Assembly: GCA_001574975.1 (NCBI GenBank)
Contig: KQ965851.1
Location: 79,489-143,488 of the forward strand
Source of the DNA: Gonapodya prolifera JEL478
Lineage: Eukaryota; Monoblepharomycota; Monoblepharidomycetes; Monoblepharidales; Gonapodyaceae
Reading direction: 5' to 3'
DNA: 64,000 bases
The number at the start of each line of letters is the position of its first letter. Within the stretch, counting starts at the first letter, position 1. This document shows positions 12,167 to 21,030 of this stretch, in pieces. The notes beneath the pieces were generated by a model. The model was given only the letters and a program-made list of their open reading frames with translations. It was not told the DNA's origin and did no database searches. Position numbers and translations under genes: made by a program.

Positions 12167-14292
12167 TCACAGCTCAAAACTCTCCCAGTGCACGCTGAAC
12201 AACCGCGACCTGTCCGACTTGGCAACAGCCGCGCTGCGCGTGTCGTTTACCATGCCTTGAGGCCCGCACACGCCAACCCTCTGTAGGGGTGCACGGCACG
12301 AATCAGCGACGGGCTCTTCGGGTACCAAACGGAGACAACACAACTCACACATCGACACCCGGATGCGCCGCCTTAACGTCCGCGAATAGCTTGCCCACCT
12401 CTGGCTTGCCCTCCTCTCACAAATCATCCGGGGTCCTCACCGCCCCCACCCCTCCCTTCACCTCACCCTCCTTAGCCACCGACCTGCGCCACTCGGTCTC
12501 GTCCTCCCCCGTCATGAACACGCGCACCGTCACGTCCAGCACGCCGGCGCCCCTCAACCTCCCCGCGGCGTCTTGTACGGCGCTGAGCTCCTTGGCGAAT
12601 CCGAGGAGTGTGGAGGATGTGCGGATGTACGAGATGAAGTAGAGGTGTTGGGTGGATGTGGGGAGACCGCAGTCGGCTCGTTTGATGAGGGATTGGAGAA
12701 CGCTGAGCGTGGGTGTGATACCGACGCCGCTGCTGCATGGGGATTTCGCGCGTACAGGTGAGCACATGCTTCACTTCAACCAACGGAGGCAGTCCCACAA
12801 ACCTGAAAAACACCGCCACGGGAAACGTCGTGAAATCCACCGCAGGCCTTCCATGCCCTCCATCAATCGACATCCTGACCGTCGCCGCCGCCGCTGCGTC
12901 TTTCCCCCCTTCCTGGACGCTCTCGACCAACTTCTGCGACCAATCCCCTATATTCTTAATATGCAGCGTCACATACTCGTTCTCGGGCCGCCCGAGTGGG
13001 TCTGGTGCAGACGTGATGGAGAACGGGTGCCATGCGAGAAGGCTCAGACCCGTCACGTTGATGAACGCGTATTGGCCCGCGTGGTAGCAGAAGCGCGGGG
13101 CCCGGAGGACGACCCGGAGTATGTTTGCAGAGGAGAAGTGCTTGATGGAGATGACGGTGCAGGATTGGCGGGAGCGGATGAAGCGGATGAGGCTGTCGAA
13201 GAAGTTTGTTGTGGGGTGCGGTGTGCCATGGTGTGAGTGGTCCGGTTCGTATATTTGGGGAAATTGTGCGACCTCAGAAGAGCATTCCAGCCACCGAGAA
13301 CAGCGCATACTCGTCCCAGTGCAAGCCTCCAAACGCAGTGTACCCAATGAACGAAGAGTGGCAGTAATAGAACAAGTTGAAGAACCGTCGGCGGAACAAC
13401 GAGTGCGAGAACGCGACAAAGACCACCATGAACAGGAACGACAGGGTTCCGTAGAGGTTAAGGAGCCGCTTGGTGTTGGTGATTTGTTGCCACATTGTGC
13501 CCTGATGGTCCCAGGTTTGGAGCGCGGTCACGGAGTGGAGGGCCATGTGGAGGTATAGCTGGGTGGCGAGTGGTCGCGGGTGAGTTTGTGGTGGAGAGCG
13601 GTGGGTGCAAGGGGAGAATACTTACGACGTATCCGGACCAGCGGTGGTACATGACCATTCTCTGGATCGTGGAAGGGATTTAATCGGGATCAGTTGGAAA
13701 ACACACTCGCATGCCACACTCACGTCAAATGGAATTCCCGTTACAGTCCCAAGGATCGAGATTCCGCGTCGCCGTGGGCAAGATGAAGAACCCAAGTCCC
13801 GTTCCGACACAAGCGGCGCGCCGGCCGATGTTGAGCATTCCGTACCGGCAAATGGAATGCCGAAAGCCGTACGTGGCAAGACTGATTGCGTGGGAACGGG
13901 AACGCGAGCCGTTTCGGAACGACGACGAAGATCAGGTCGATGCCGAAGAAGATGGTCAGCTGAATCATCTCGGACAGGCCCTAGGTTTGAGAAAGTGGTT
14001 GGACCTGTTTGAATGATAAAAGAAAAAAGAAAAAGGAAGTTCACAAACCCACCATTCCAGTCAAGACCGTCAACTACTGCACACCCGTCAAGGTGAATTT
14101 ATGGACCCACACGCGCAAGCTCGAATAGCTGGGAGCGCTCTTGCGGTCGGATCCGGTGCCATCGGTGGGCTTCCAATTGCGACGGCTCCACACGACGTAG
14201 GAGACGTTGAAGTTCTTGAACGCCGATGCCAAGAACACCGGCACGAGGAGTGCGACAGTGATGACGAACGCGGAGACCTGAGTGGTAGGCAT
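12167..14292 (-). CDS. NADPH oxidase / ferric-chelate reductase family membrane flavocytochrome
   Basis: A heme- and FAD-containing electron-transfer protein. The start at 14292 gives a hydrophobic first helix (VSAFVITVALLVPVFLAS). Paired heme histidines are visible: the H of YHRWSGYV with those of LYLHMALHS, and the two in CHSSFIGYTAFGGLHW. The FAD motif is HPFSITSAP, the pyridine-nucleotide loop is SGVGITPTLSVLQ, and the chain ends CGPQGMVND ... HWESFEL, as in the NOX/FRE superfamily. Several introns are clear. In two places the coding frame moves by one base without any in-phase GT..AG intron: near 13910-13925 (after IFFGIDLIFVVV) and near 13275-13300 (after SVAGMLF). The gene is therefore a pseudogene, carries sequence errors, or uses splicing I cannot see. 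NOX and metal reductase cannot be separated on this evidence. Confidence 0.8.
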
Positions 14293-14848
14293 TGTGACGG
14301 CGGTGGGGGAGGGGGAGGTGACGGACGATTAAAAAGAGAAGGAAGATGGAAAAGAAAGGATCAAGTTCAGGGATCGAGTCAACGCCGCCTCGGAAAATCC
14401 TTGATGAGCCAACCAGCGTGCACCCGCGCGCCAAAGTTTCTTTCGGTGGCCGTGACGATCTCGGTCCGCCTCAATGCACAGCGGGAAAAAAGAAGGAGCG
14501 GAACTGCGGAACGTACTGTGACTCAGGAGGATTGCGTGATCTGGCTTCTTGCCGTCGTGTTTTGTGTATCATGTACTAGTTCCGCAGCGTGTGTACAGAG
14601 AGCCTAGGTAGTAAGAAAAACATTGTTGCCTGATTCGATATCGAGGTAGATTCTTTGTCATCGTGTGAGGAGCTGACTCAAAAAAGGACAATTCACGAAT
14701 GTAATCAATCGCATAGACCAAGATGCGTTATCTCAGTGCAACAGTTTGTCAAAAACATCTCCAGATTACTTTGCATTTGCATACAATATTAGTCCTACAT
14801 GAGATTAACAAACTGTCCTTGCGAGTACACGCAACCACCTCTCCCAGT
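14293..14848. other. Intergenic region upstream of the ferric reductase
   Basis: About 550 bases holding the ferric-reductase promoter and the 3' flank of the small membrane protein that follows. I see no supported gene here. Confidence 0.4.
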
Positions 14849-15362
14849 CTACACAGTAGGGAGGGCCACCTCCAGCTTCCTGACGTTATCACCTTTCCCA
14901 GTAATCGCGCTAACAAACTTCTTCTCCTGAGTAGCAGCCATGAGGTCGACTGCGACAGATATCTAGTTGGCGACGGTTGGTTTGTATCAACATGGGCCCC
15001 CTCTTCGAGCTTCCAGTCCACATCTCACCAAGATAACGAGGGAGCAGGCGCCCCAGATCCAGTATACAGCCTCTGCGATACGAAAGAAAGGGGGCAACCT
15101 CGGTTACAGGATCATCACTCAGAGTTATTGTAGGGACAAGAACCTCACCGTTCAGTCTGAGATTTAGCCAGAATCCGGTGAGAGTAGCTCTCCCTGCCGG
15201 AGGACCTGCAGGTGCCGGAGCGGTCGTGTTTGTCGTGGAGTTTGCTCCCATGGCTGGGCCTGTGGAAGGTGCCTGGCCCAACACGCCAGCGGCGAACAGA
15301 GCGATCGCGAGGAGAGCAACGCGGATTTTGGAAGCGAGTATCGACGAAGCAGAGCGAGCCAT
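14849..15362 (-). CDS. Small secreted-type single-pass membrane protein
   Basis: Three exons (15362-15149, 15072-15029, 14962-14849) with introns of 76 and 66 bases, joined by strong GTGAGG and GTGAGA donors, give a protein of about 120 residues. It has a signal peptide (VALLAIALFAAGVLGQ), a short Ala/Pro/Thr lumenal part with NST and NTT glycosylation sequons, one membrane helix (WIWGACSLVILISVAVDL) and a basic tail (TQEKKFVSAITGKGDNVRKL). I do not recognise a family. It is divergent from another tiny protein of the same plan at 15582, so the two may be made together. The coding nature is supported by the way both introns restore one clean frame through the membrane helix. Confidence 0.7.
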
Positions 15363-15581
15363 TGGATTCGAGAAAGATCGCGTTGTTGCTTGGGACTAGG
15401 GTAACGAAAAAGATCGGATTAAGGATGAGGACCATTCGCACGAGCATCCTCTTGACGCCGCTGGGCTGGCCAATCACCGTTGCTCCGAAGGAGTTCAGGA
15501 ATTTATGCTTTGCTCCTCATAATCTCTTTCTGAAAACAGACAGACAGACCCGTCGCCCCGCGAACCGTCGATTGTACCGAG
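15363..15581. promoter_or_regulatory. Shared promoter of two small membrane proteins
   Basis: 219 bases between divergent ATGs at 15362 and 15582. No strong motif stands out. Confidence 0.4.
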
Positions 15582-15952
15582 ATGATCCGCACAATCGCCC
15601 TGCTGCTGCTCATCGCCGTTCTCGGTGTCGGAGCCACTGCGCTCCACGACTCAGACTCTCGGTAAGCCGTGATTGCAATTCATTGGATACCCATCCTGAC
15701 CAACCCACCTCTTCGTATAACAGCATCCATATCCTCGCCCGCCAGAACTCAAACGGACAGGGAACCGCACCTTCGCCGACGCAACCGTACGACACTAGCG
15801 TGCCGAAATGGTTCGCCGACAACCGCATCCTCATCATCAGTGCGTTCTTCACGGTGGCATGGCCTGTCGGACTCACAGTGCTGGAGCGAGTTTGGAATGC
15901 GCGAGACCAGAAACGGAAGGAGGGAAGTCTTTCGGCAAATGTCGCGCACTAG
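15582..15952 (+). CDS. Small secreted-type single-pass membrane protein
   Basis: Exon 1 encodes a signal peptide (MIRTIALLLLIAVLGVGATA). A 60-base intron (GTAAGC..ACAG, ending near 15722) joins it to HILARQNSNGQGTAPSP, then SVPKWFADNR, a membrane helix (ILIISAFFTVAWPVGLTVL) and a short charged tail (ERVWNARDQKRKEGSL). The product is about 100 residues. It has the same order of parts as the divergent neighbour (signal peptide, short Pro/Thr/Gln lumenal part, helix, basic tail), but I see no sequence identity between them. No family is recognised. Confidence 0.7.
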
Positions 15953-16358
15953 TCGAGTGGTCATGGACATTTTAAGGGGAGAGAGAGATGGCGTAAAGCG
16001 ATGTGATGTTGGAGTAATAATGTCAGTGATATGAACTTCTATAATAGATTGGCACTGTGCGAACGGCGCAAGCTATATAGGTGCTTCAATCTATTTTGAA
16101 CGTGATTATCCCTCTGTTTCTCGAGTGGGTGTCAGACCAGTGGATTGACCAGCTTCCATTATATGGACGTAGAACTCAAATTAGAAGAATAGAAATTTCA
16201 AAGAGAAATTCGTTTAGAGGAAAGGAAAATTCATTCTAAGTTTCGTGCAAATCGTACTTATACAGTGAAATATCCCCAACGCACTTTTTATTAATTGGAG
16301 TTACCGTCAAACGTTAAGACGAGGTTGAACGTATCGAATAGCGGCCGGGCAGGTCACA
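15953..16358. other. Convergent 3' flank
   Basis: About 400 A+T-rich bases between two convergent genes. I see no gene here. Confidence 0.4.
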
Positions 16359-17015
16359 TCAAGCCATTGTCGCAGTTGTTTCCGAAGGCTCGGTGCGGGA
16401 GGCAAGGACAGCGGAAGATACGATGAGAGGCAAAAGGTACTAGCAATGCGCCAAAAAGATGGAAATAGGTTGGAACACCAGAATTTAACTCGACAACGAT
16501 TGGGATAAACTCACAAAAACAATTCCTTGGATGAAGTAAGCCGCCAAAAGCGCTTCGAGAACACGACCACCAGTACCTCTGACACCCCACAAGTCGTTGA
16601 TTCTCATTGTCGCGAACCTATCCACAGTCATAAGGATAAAAGCTCTGACAGTGCTCGCGACAGGATCGTAAAAAGAAACTCACACTGCTCCGATAGCACC
16701 GTATGCCGCAACTCCAATCGCGTGATGGGTGGCACCGAGCCTTGTCGTGAGGGAAGAGCCGAACGTGTACAGGTTGATGAAGGCGAAGAAGATTAGGAAC
16801 CACCTTTTAAGGCGAGTCGTTGTTGGTGGGGTGATGGGCCGTCAGTACGGGGAACATACAAGCGGAGTTGTCAAACTCCAAACTCACCAATCGACACGCA
16901 TCGAAGTCTCAGGGCCATCGTTGTTGCGGCGCTCGAGAATAGCAAGAGTGATGAGCTGAATAACCCATCCAACGGTCGCAGCGAGGGCGGTGATCAGCAC
17001 TACCAGCAAGTTCAT
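16359..17015 (-). CDS. Sho1-like four-pass membrane protein without SH3 domain
   Basis: The ATG at 17015 begins MNLLVVLITALAATVGWVIQ. Introns (84 bases at 16804-16887, then two more) connect four hydrophobic segments: the first, then DWWFLIFFAFINLYTFGSSL, then HHAIGVAAYGAIGAV, then LEALLAAYFIQGIVF joined to YLLPLIVSSAVLAS. The chain stops at 16359-16361 after TEPSETTATMA. The topology, the tryptophan pair before helix 2 and the third-fourth helix pattern resemble the membrane part of the fungal osmosensor Sho1, but the protein ends where Sho1 would continue into its linker and SH3 domain. Alternatives are another small fungal four-pass family. Placement in Sho1 is tentative; the gene itself is well supported. 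Confidence 0.6.
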
Positions 17016-17286
17016 TGTCAAGAAAATCGCCTCCAACAGAACACCAGACCTTCGAAGACTCACGGGGAATGCGATGGGTGCGAGCTCGAGGAGCAGTGGT
17101 ATGTTTTCCTGACAACATGTTTCGGTTCGTGTTGGGGAAAGCTTGTGGTGCGGGGAAAAGTCCGGCCTTTTTGAGTGGATTATTGCAGCGTCGTGACGTC
17201 ACACGCCAAGGGAACTGGGCCCGCGGAGTAACCCTCAAAGGCTGCAAAAGCGTGAAGGAGGCGTACCTTGATGACATAATTTGAAG

Positions 17287-17652
17287 CGTAATAATGTCGT
17301 CGAGCGCTCCTTTGTGCGCTTTCTCCAGAGCTTCAAAGTACATCTCACGCATACCACCCGATGTAATTCTGCGACTCCCCTTTATGCGATATCCGTGAAT
17401 AATTTTACAGAGCAATAATGTCGTCGATAGCTCTTATTTTGTACGCGGGGAAACACGCACATCTCTAGTTAATTCGCAAACTGCGCCCCATCCAAACTTC
17501 TGCGCCTCCCCATTAATGTCTGTGGAATACAGAGTAATAATTTCGTCGATGGTATTTTTTTTGTAGGTTTTCCCCAGCGCTGCAAACATCTTCCCAAACC
17601 GCACACCCTCCAATGTCCTGCGCTTCCCCACTAATGTCCGCGAATAAGTTAC
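17287..17652 (-). repeat. Three tandem ~122-base units at the F-box gene 3' end
   Basis: The anchor AGAGYAATAATNTCGTCGAT (plus-strand reading) recurs at 17531, 17409 and about 17287. A second block of the form CTGCGCNTCCCC.. followed by ..GAATA recurs near 17620, 17501 and 17370. On the minus strand the first unit encodes KRRTLEGVRFGKMFAALGK ... TIDEIITL, and the third encodes SRRITSGGMREMYFEALEK ... ALDDIITL. The middle unit is still partly coding for the F-box protein but in a shifted frame. The array looks like an exon fragment duplicated in tandem and then decaying. Confidence 0.75.
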
Positions 17653-18822
17653 TTGATCAAACACAACTCGCTCCAAGGTGAACGTGCAACCCGACGGTGC
17701 ACTTTTAAAAAGTCCGTCCAGCAAATTCTCCACCGCTCGTTCCACCGCGAGACTTTTCGACCACTTGGTCTGCATGTCAACAATCAAATAGAAAACTTCA
17801 ACATTCTTCGCCGTGCACATCAACTCCTGGACAATCTGGGTGATGAAGTTCGGCGACCGTGCAATGGTGTTTGCCAACTCCACACCATGAACGTGAAGAT
17901 GGAAGTGGCGAATATTGGAAAAGTCCACGTTCTGGCCACCCAAAAAATGCCGCTCATCGCCGATTTGTAAAGTTCCGATTTCCTTAATTTCAGGGAAGAC
18001 GCGCATTGTGGTGCTCAATGCCCGAACAAAACTCCCGCCAGAATATTGATTCTGTTCATCCACCCAGAATTTGGTGATACGGTCTCTTCGCTGCAGAGAA
18101 ACGTTTGCAACGATTTCTTCGCCAAAGTCTCCCACGAGAAATCCTCGAAGTGTGGCAACCCGTGGAAACTTCGTAAAGAGCGAATTCAATAACGCTGCAT
18201 CGACCCCACGTCCGACAGAATCCGTAGAGAGGTGAATCACAGACTCAAACCGCATTCCCGGAGGTAGGTCCTCCAGACATCTCATATCCTTGGGTTGGAA
18301 GAAATGAATTCTTCGAAGCGAGGACCCCAAAGAAGAATACCGAAGGAGCCTGCAAAGCATGGCATTCGTGACTTCCGTCGCGTACACCTCGCTCTCGTCA
18401 AGCCTCATAAACCCTGCTTCCGAAACGGACAATGTGATTCTGTCCTGATTCAGCGGCCGATGCCGCAAAGTCGATTGTTCCACCTGTTTTTTGAAGAATG
18501 TCTCCAAAGCGTGGTCATCCTTACACTCCTTTAGATCCCTCACTCCAATGAAGATATCTGCGATGAAGCTAGTCCATACTTTAAGTCCATTCCGCTTGAA
18601 CCAGTCGAACTGCTCCCCAACAGATAGTTTATTGGAACCGTTTGCGAAGTTCTGGACGTGGATCCGACACAGCACCCCGATGGTGGGCGCGTCGCAGCCC
18701 GGTATCGCGTTTCGGGTGGCATCACGGATGTATCGAGAGAGCTTTGGAATGGAGGTGTAGAACGTTTTTGGAGGGAGGAAACGGAAAACCCGGTGAAGAA
18801 CTTCGATAGGAAGCGTCTCCAT
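17434..18822 (-). CDS. F-box protein with leucine-rich-like body
   Basis: A single-exon gene of 462 residues, unusual here because most neighbours are split. It starts METLPIEVLHRVFRFLPP, a typical F-box helix pair that would bind Skp1 of an SCF ubiquitin ligase. The rest has periodic short hydrophobic stretches (for example FPRVATLRGFLVGDFGEE and IRHFHLHVHGVELAN) suggesting a degenerate leucine-rich substrate-binding part. The last 30 residues after IDEIITL come from the second repeat unit, read in a different frame from the first and third, so the present C-terminus looks like a frameshift product. The target is unknown. Confidence 0.8.
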   Translation of the reverse strand: METLPIEVLHRVFRFLPPKTFYTSIPKLSRYIRDATRNAIPGCDAPTIGVLCRIHVQNFANGSNKLSVGEQFDWFKRNGLKVWTSFIADIFIGVRDLKECKDDHALETFFKKQVEQSTLRHRPLNQDRITLSVSEAGFMRLDESEVYATEVTNAMLCRLLRYSSLGSSLRRIHFFQPKDMRCLEDLPPGMRFESVIHLSTDSVGRGVDAALLNSLFTKFPRVATLRGFLVGDFGEEIVANVSLQRRDRITKFWVDEQNQYSGGSFVRALSTTMRVFPEIKEIGTLQIGDERHFLGGQNVDFSNIRHFHLHVHGVELANTIARSPNFITQIVQELMCTAKNVEVFYLIVDMQTKWSKSLAVERAVENLLDGLFKSAPSGCTFTLERVVFDQVTYSRTLVGKRRTLEGVRFGKMFAALGKTYKKNTIDEIITLYSTDINGEAQKFGWGAVCELTRDVRVSPRTK

Positions 18823-19001
18823 CAGAAGAAATGGGATTCCGTGAGTGGGTCCGGTTGATATTCGGGCGAGGGAGCTTCCGAATATGTGGACACGGCCCAG
18901 CGGTCTGACTCAGTCACATGTGACAGCAAGCTCCCATTTTATTCACAAGAATCTAAAAAAATGTTCATTGCTACACTGGTCTCGCAAATTGTTCAGAACA
19001 G

Positions 19002-20936
19002 TCATGGGTGGTCTGCCCGAGTTCTGTCCCCTTGACCATTCCAGGACGAATTCCGATCATTGAGCGCATAAAGAATGGTTTGGGATGCGACAGATCCGTG
19101 CCCTTCCGAAGTCCAGTCGAGCATGGAAAATTGATCTGAGTTCGCCCCGGTCGAGAACGTTTCCGCTGCATCACGTGCCGTCAGTGACGTACCTCCACCG
19201 GTAAGCGGCTCGGCGGGGGGTGATTGAGCAGCTCCCTCATGACCGTCACTTCCGGGAGTCGGAGCTCCAGCAAAAACTTCGGTCAAATAACGCTCCGTTC
19301 CTTCATCATCAAAACCGTCCCGCCCTTCGAGATAATTGCGCTCAAATTCATCCGCATTATCAAAAGAGACGAGAGAGCCTGGAAGCATCGACGGGAGATT
19401 TGGGTTGCGAAGGATTTCTGGTCCTGTGGCGGCCATCATCGACTGATCTTTTTGTGGAGCTGGAGCCGCACTAGGACGTAAGACTTGATGTTCGGAAATT
19501 CCTTCTGGAGTTGTGCCTAATTGCGTGTGGGGATTCAGAGAAGAATGTGTTGGGATGGATGGTACGGGGCGGGTGGAGGGTGTTGGCGGGCTCAACAATG
19601 CATCGCTTGTTCCCGACGAAATTGGTGACGCTAGTTCAAATGTGCTGACACTCGAAGCAGGGCTCCCCGAAAATTTTTGTCGTTTGATTGTTTCAGCTGC
19701 AGATGGCGTATCGCTGTCAGCTCTTTCCCTTTTGGTGCCAGTCGACGCCGCAGCTAATTTTGGCTTTGCGCCAGAGACAGCTGGATTCGGAGAGCCTAGG
19801 ACAAGGCTTGCTGCTCTCGCTCCTTGCAAAATTTGAGCAGGACTTCGTCCGAGGGGTGGATGCCTCTTATCAACCTCTGCGCTCGTCGAAGACGCTGTTG
19901 TTCCAAAACTCGCAGCAATAGCCGCCGCCGCCGCAAGTTGTTTCTCCAAGAGAACGCTCATGTACGGTGGTACCTGACCAGTAAATGGCTGTACCGGTAA
20001 TGTTGATTGATGACTGTATCCGCTTTGCACTGGACGCGGTGGTAGAATGAATGAGAACTGAGCGCTTGATCGACGAATCCCAGGATCCAAAGACATTGAG
20101 TTGAGAACGGGACGAAGCTGAGGGGATCGTTGTGGGTGATGTGTAGGGTGCGAGAGAGCGGGACGTGGTGGAATTGAGGGGTGTTGATATCTCAAACTGG
20201 GCGAGATATAATAGCCCGTGCTCTGGAGAGTACCGTTGCCATGAGGTAGGCTCGGAGTCGTCTGGAATGAATCTCCTCCTGCAAGAAAGGACGGACTTCC
20301 TCCGTATGAACTCCTGCGAGCACCATCATAAGACGGTTGTCGGGGCGGAAGGACTTGTTGGTGGCTGGGATAAAACGATGGGTTGCGCAGCTCCGGAGAA
20401 TGTCCAGCAAGCCTCATATCACTAGACAGTGTGTGTCTATTTAGACCCGGGAAGAGCCCGAATGGTGTCTGCTCTGCGTGAAAGTCCCCTGAGTTCGGAA
20501 CCAACGGGGATGCGCTTTGTCGCAGCGGACGTGCTAAGCCATGATTCTAAAGCGAGAGCGTGTTGAATCAAAAACTTTCATTTGTAGTTCCTTTGGGGTC
20601 CCTACGTCCAATGTATTCGACGCAATAGGAAGATTACGGAACTCCATATTTCCGCTCTGTACGATTCCTCGACTTTGCGACACCATCGTTCATAGAGTAC
20701 CCACCAAATCTGCAAAATGTCGACCTTCATTTCCTAGCAGCTCGTGGCTCACCGGGGCTGCAGCGGCGGGCAGATACACCGGCGACCATGAACCGGACGC
20801 CCCTGTGTGAGCCACGACAGTATCCTGAGGGAGCTGTACCCTGGTTGACGGAGGAGCGAAACGAGCCACGAAAAGGATGGGTGTTGAGTTTGGAGAGAGG
20901 TTGAAAGTGAACTTTCGGTTCAATTACTGGACCCAT
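19002..20936 (-). CDS. Ser/Pro-rich protein of unknown function
   Basis: The main exon (20545 down to a stop at 19002) is low-complexity: rich in S, P, G, with a polyalanine stretch after LEKQLAAAAA, a basic patch TKRERADSDTPSA ... ETIKRQKF that could be a nuclear signal, and an acidic tail (FDNADEFERNYLEGRDGFDDE). A GTGGGT..TTTAG intron (20546-20697) joins it in phase to an upstream exon with GNEGRHFADL. A possible 38-base intron before that leads to an ATG at 20936; this 5' part is less certain. The composition suggests a transcription regulator or scaffold, but no domain is recognised. It starts 95 bases after the stop of the TRP channel gene on the same strand. Confidence 0.55.
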
Positions 20937-21030
20937 CGGATGAAATGACTCATATTTCAATTGCAGAAAACATGAGAAAGAGATTAGATGAGGATATCAA
21001 TGACAACCGAGTTCATCTTCAGATGCTAGT

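Noticed and set aside
12573-13236. Plus-strand open frames of 60-190 codons
   Set aside because: Antisense to the FAD and NADPH domains of the ferric reductase, whose motifs are clear.
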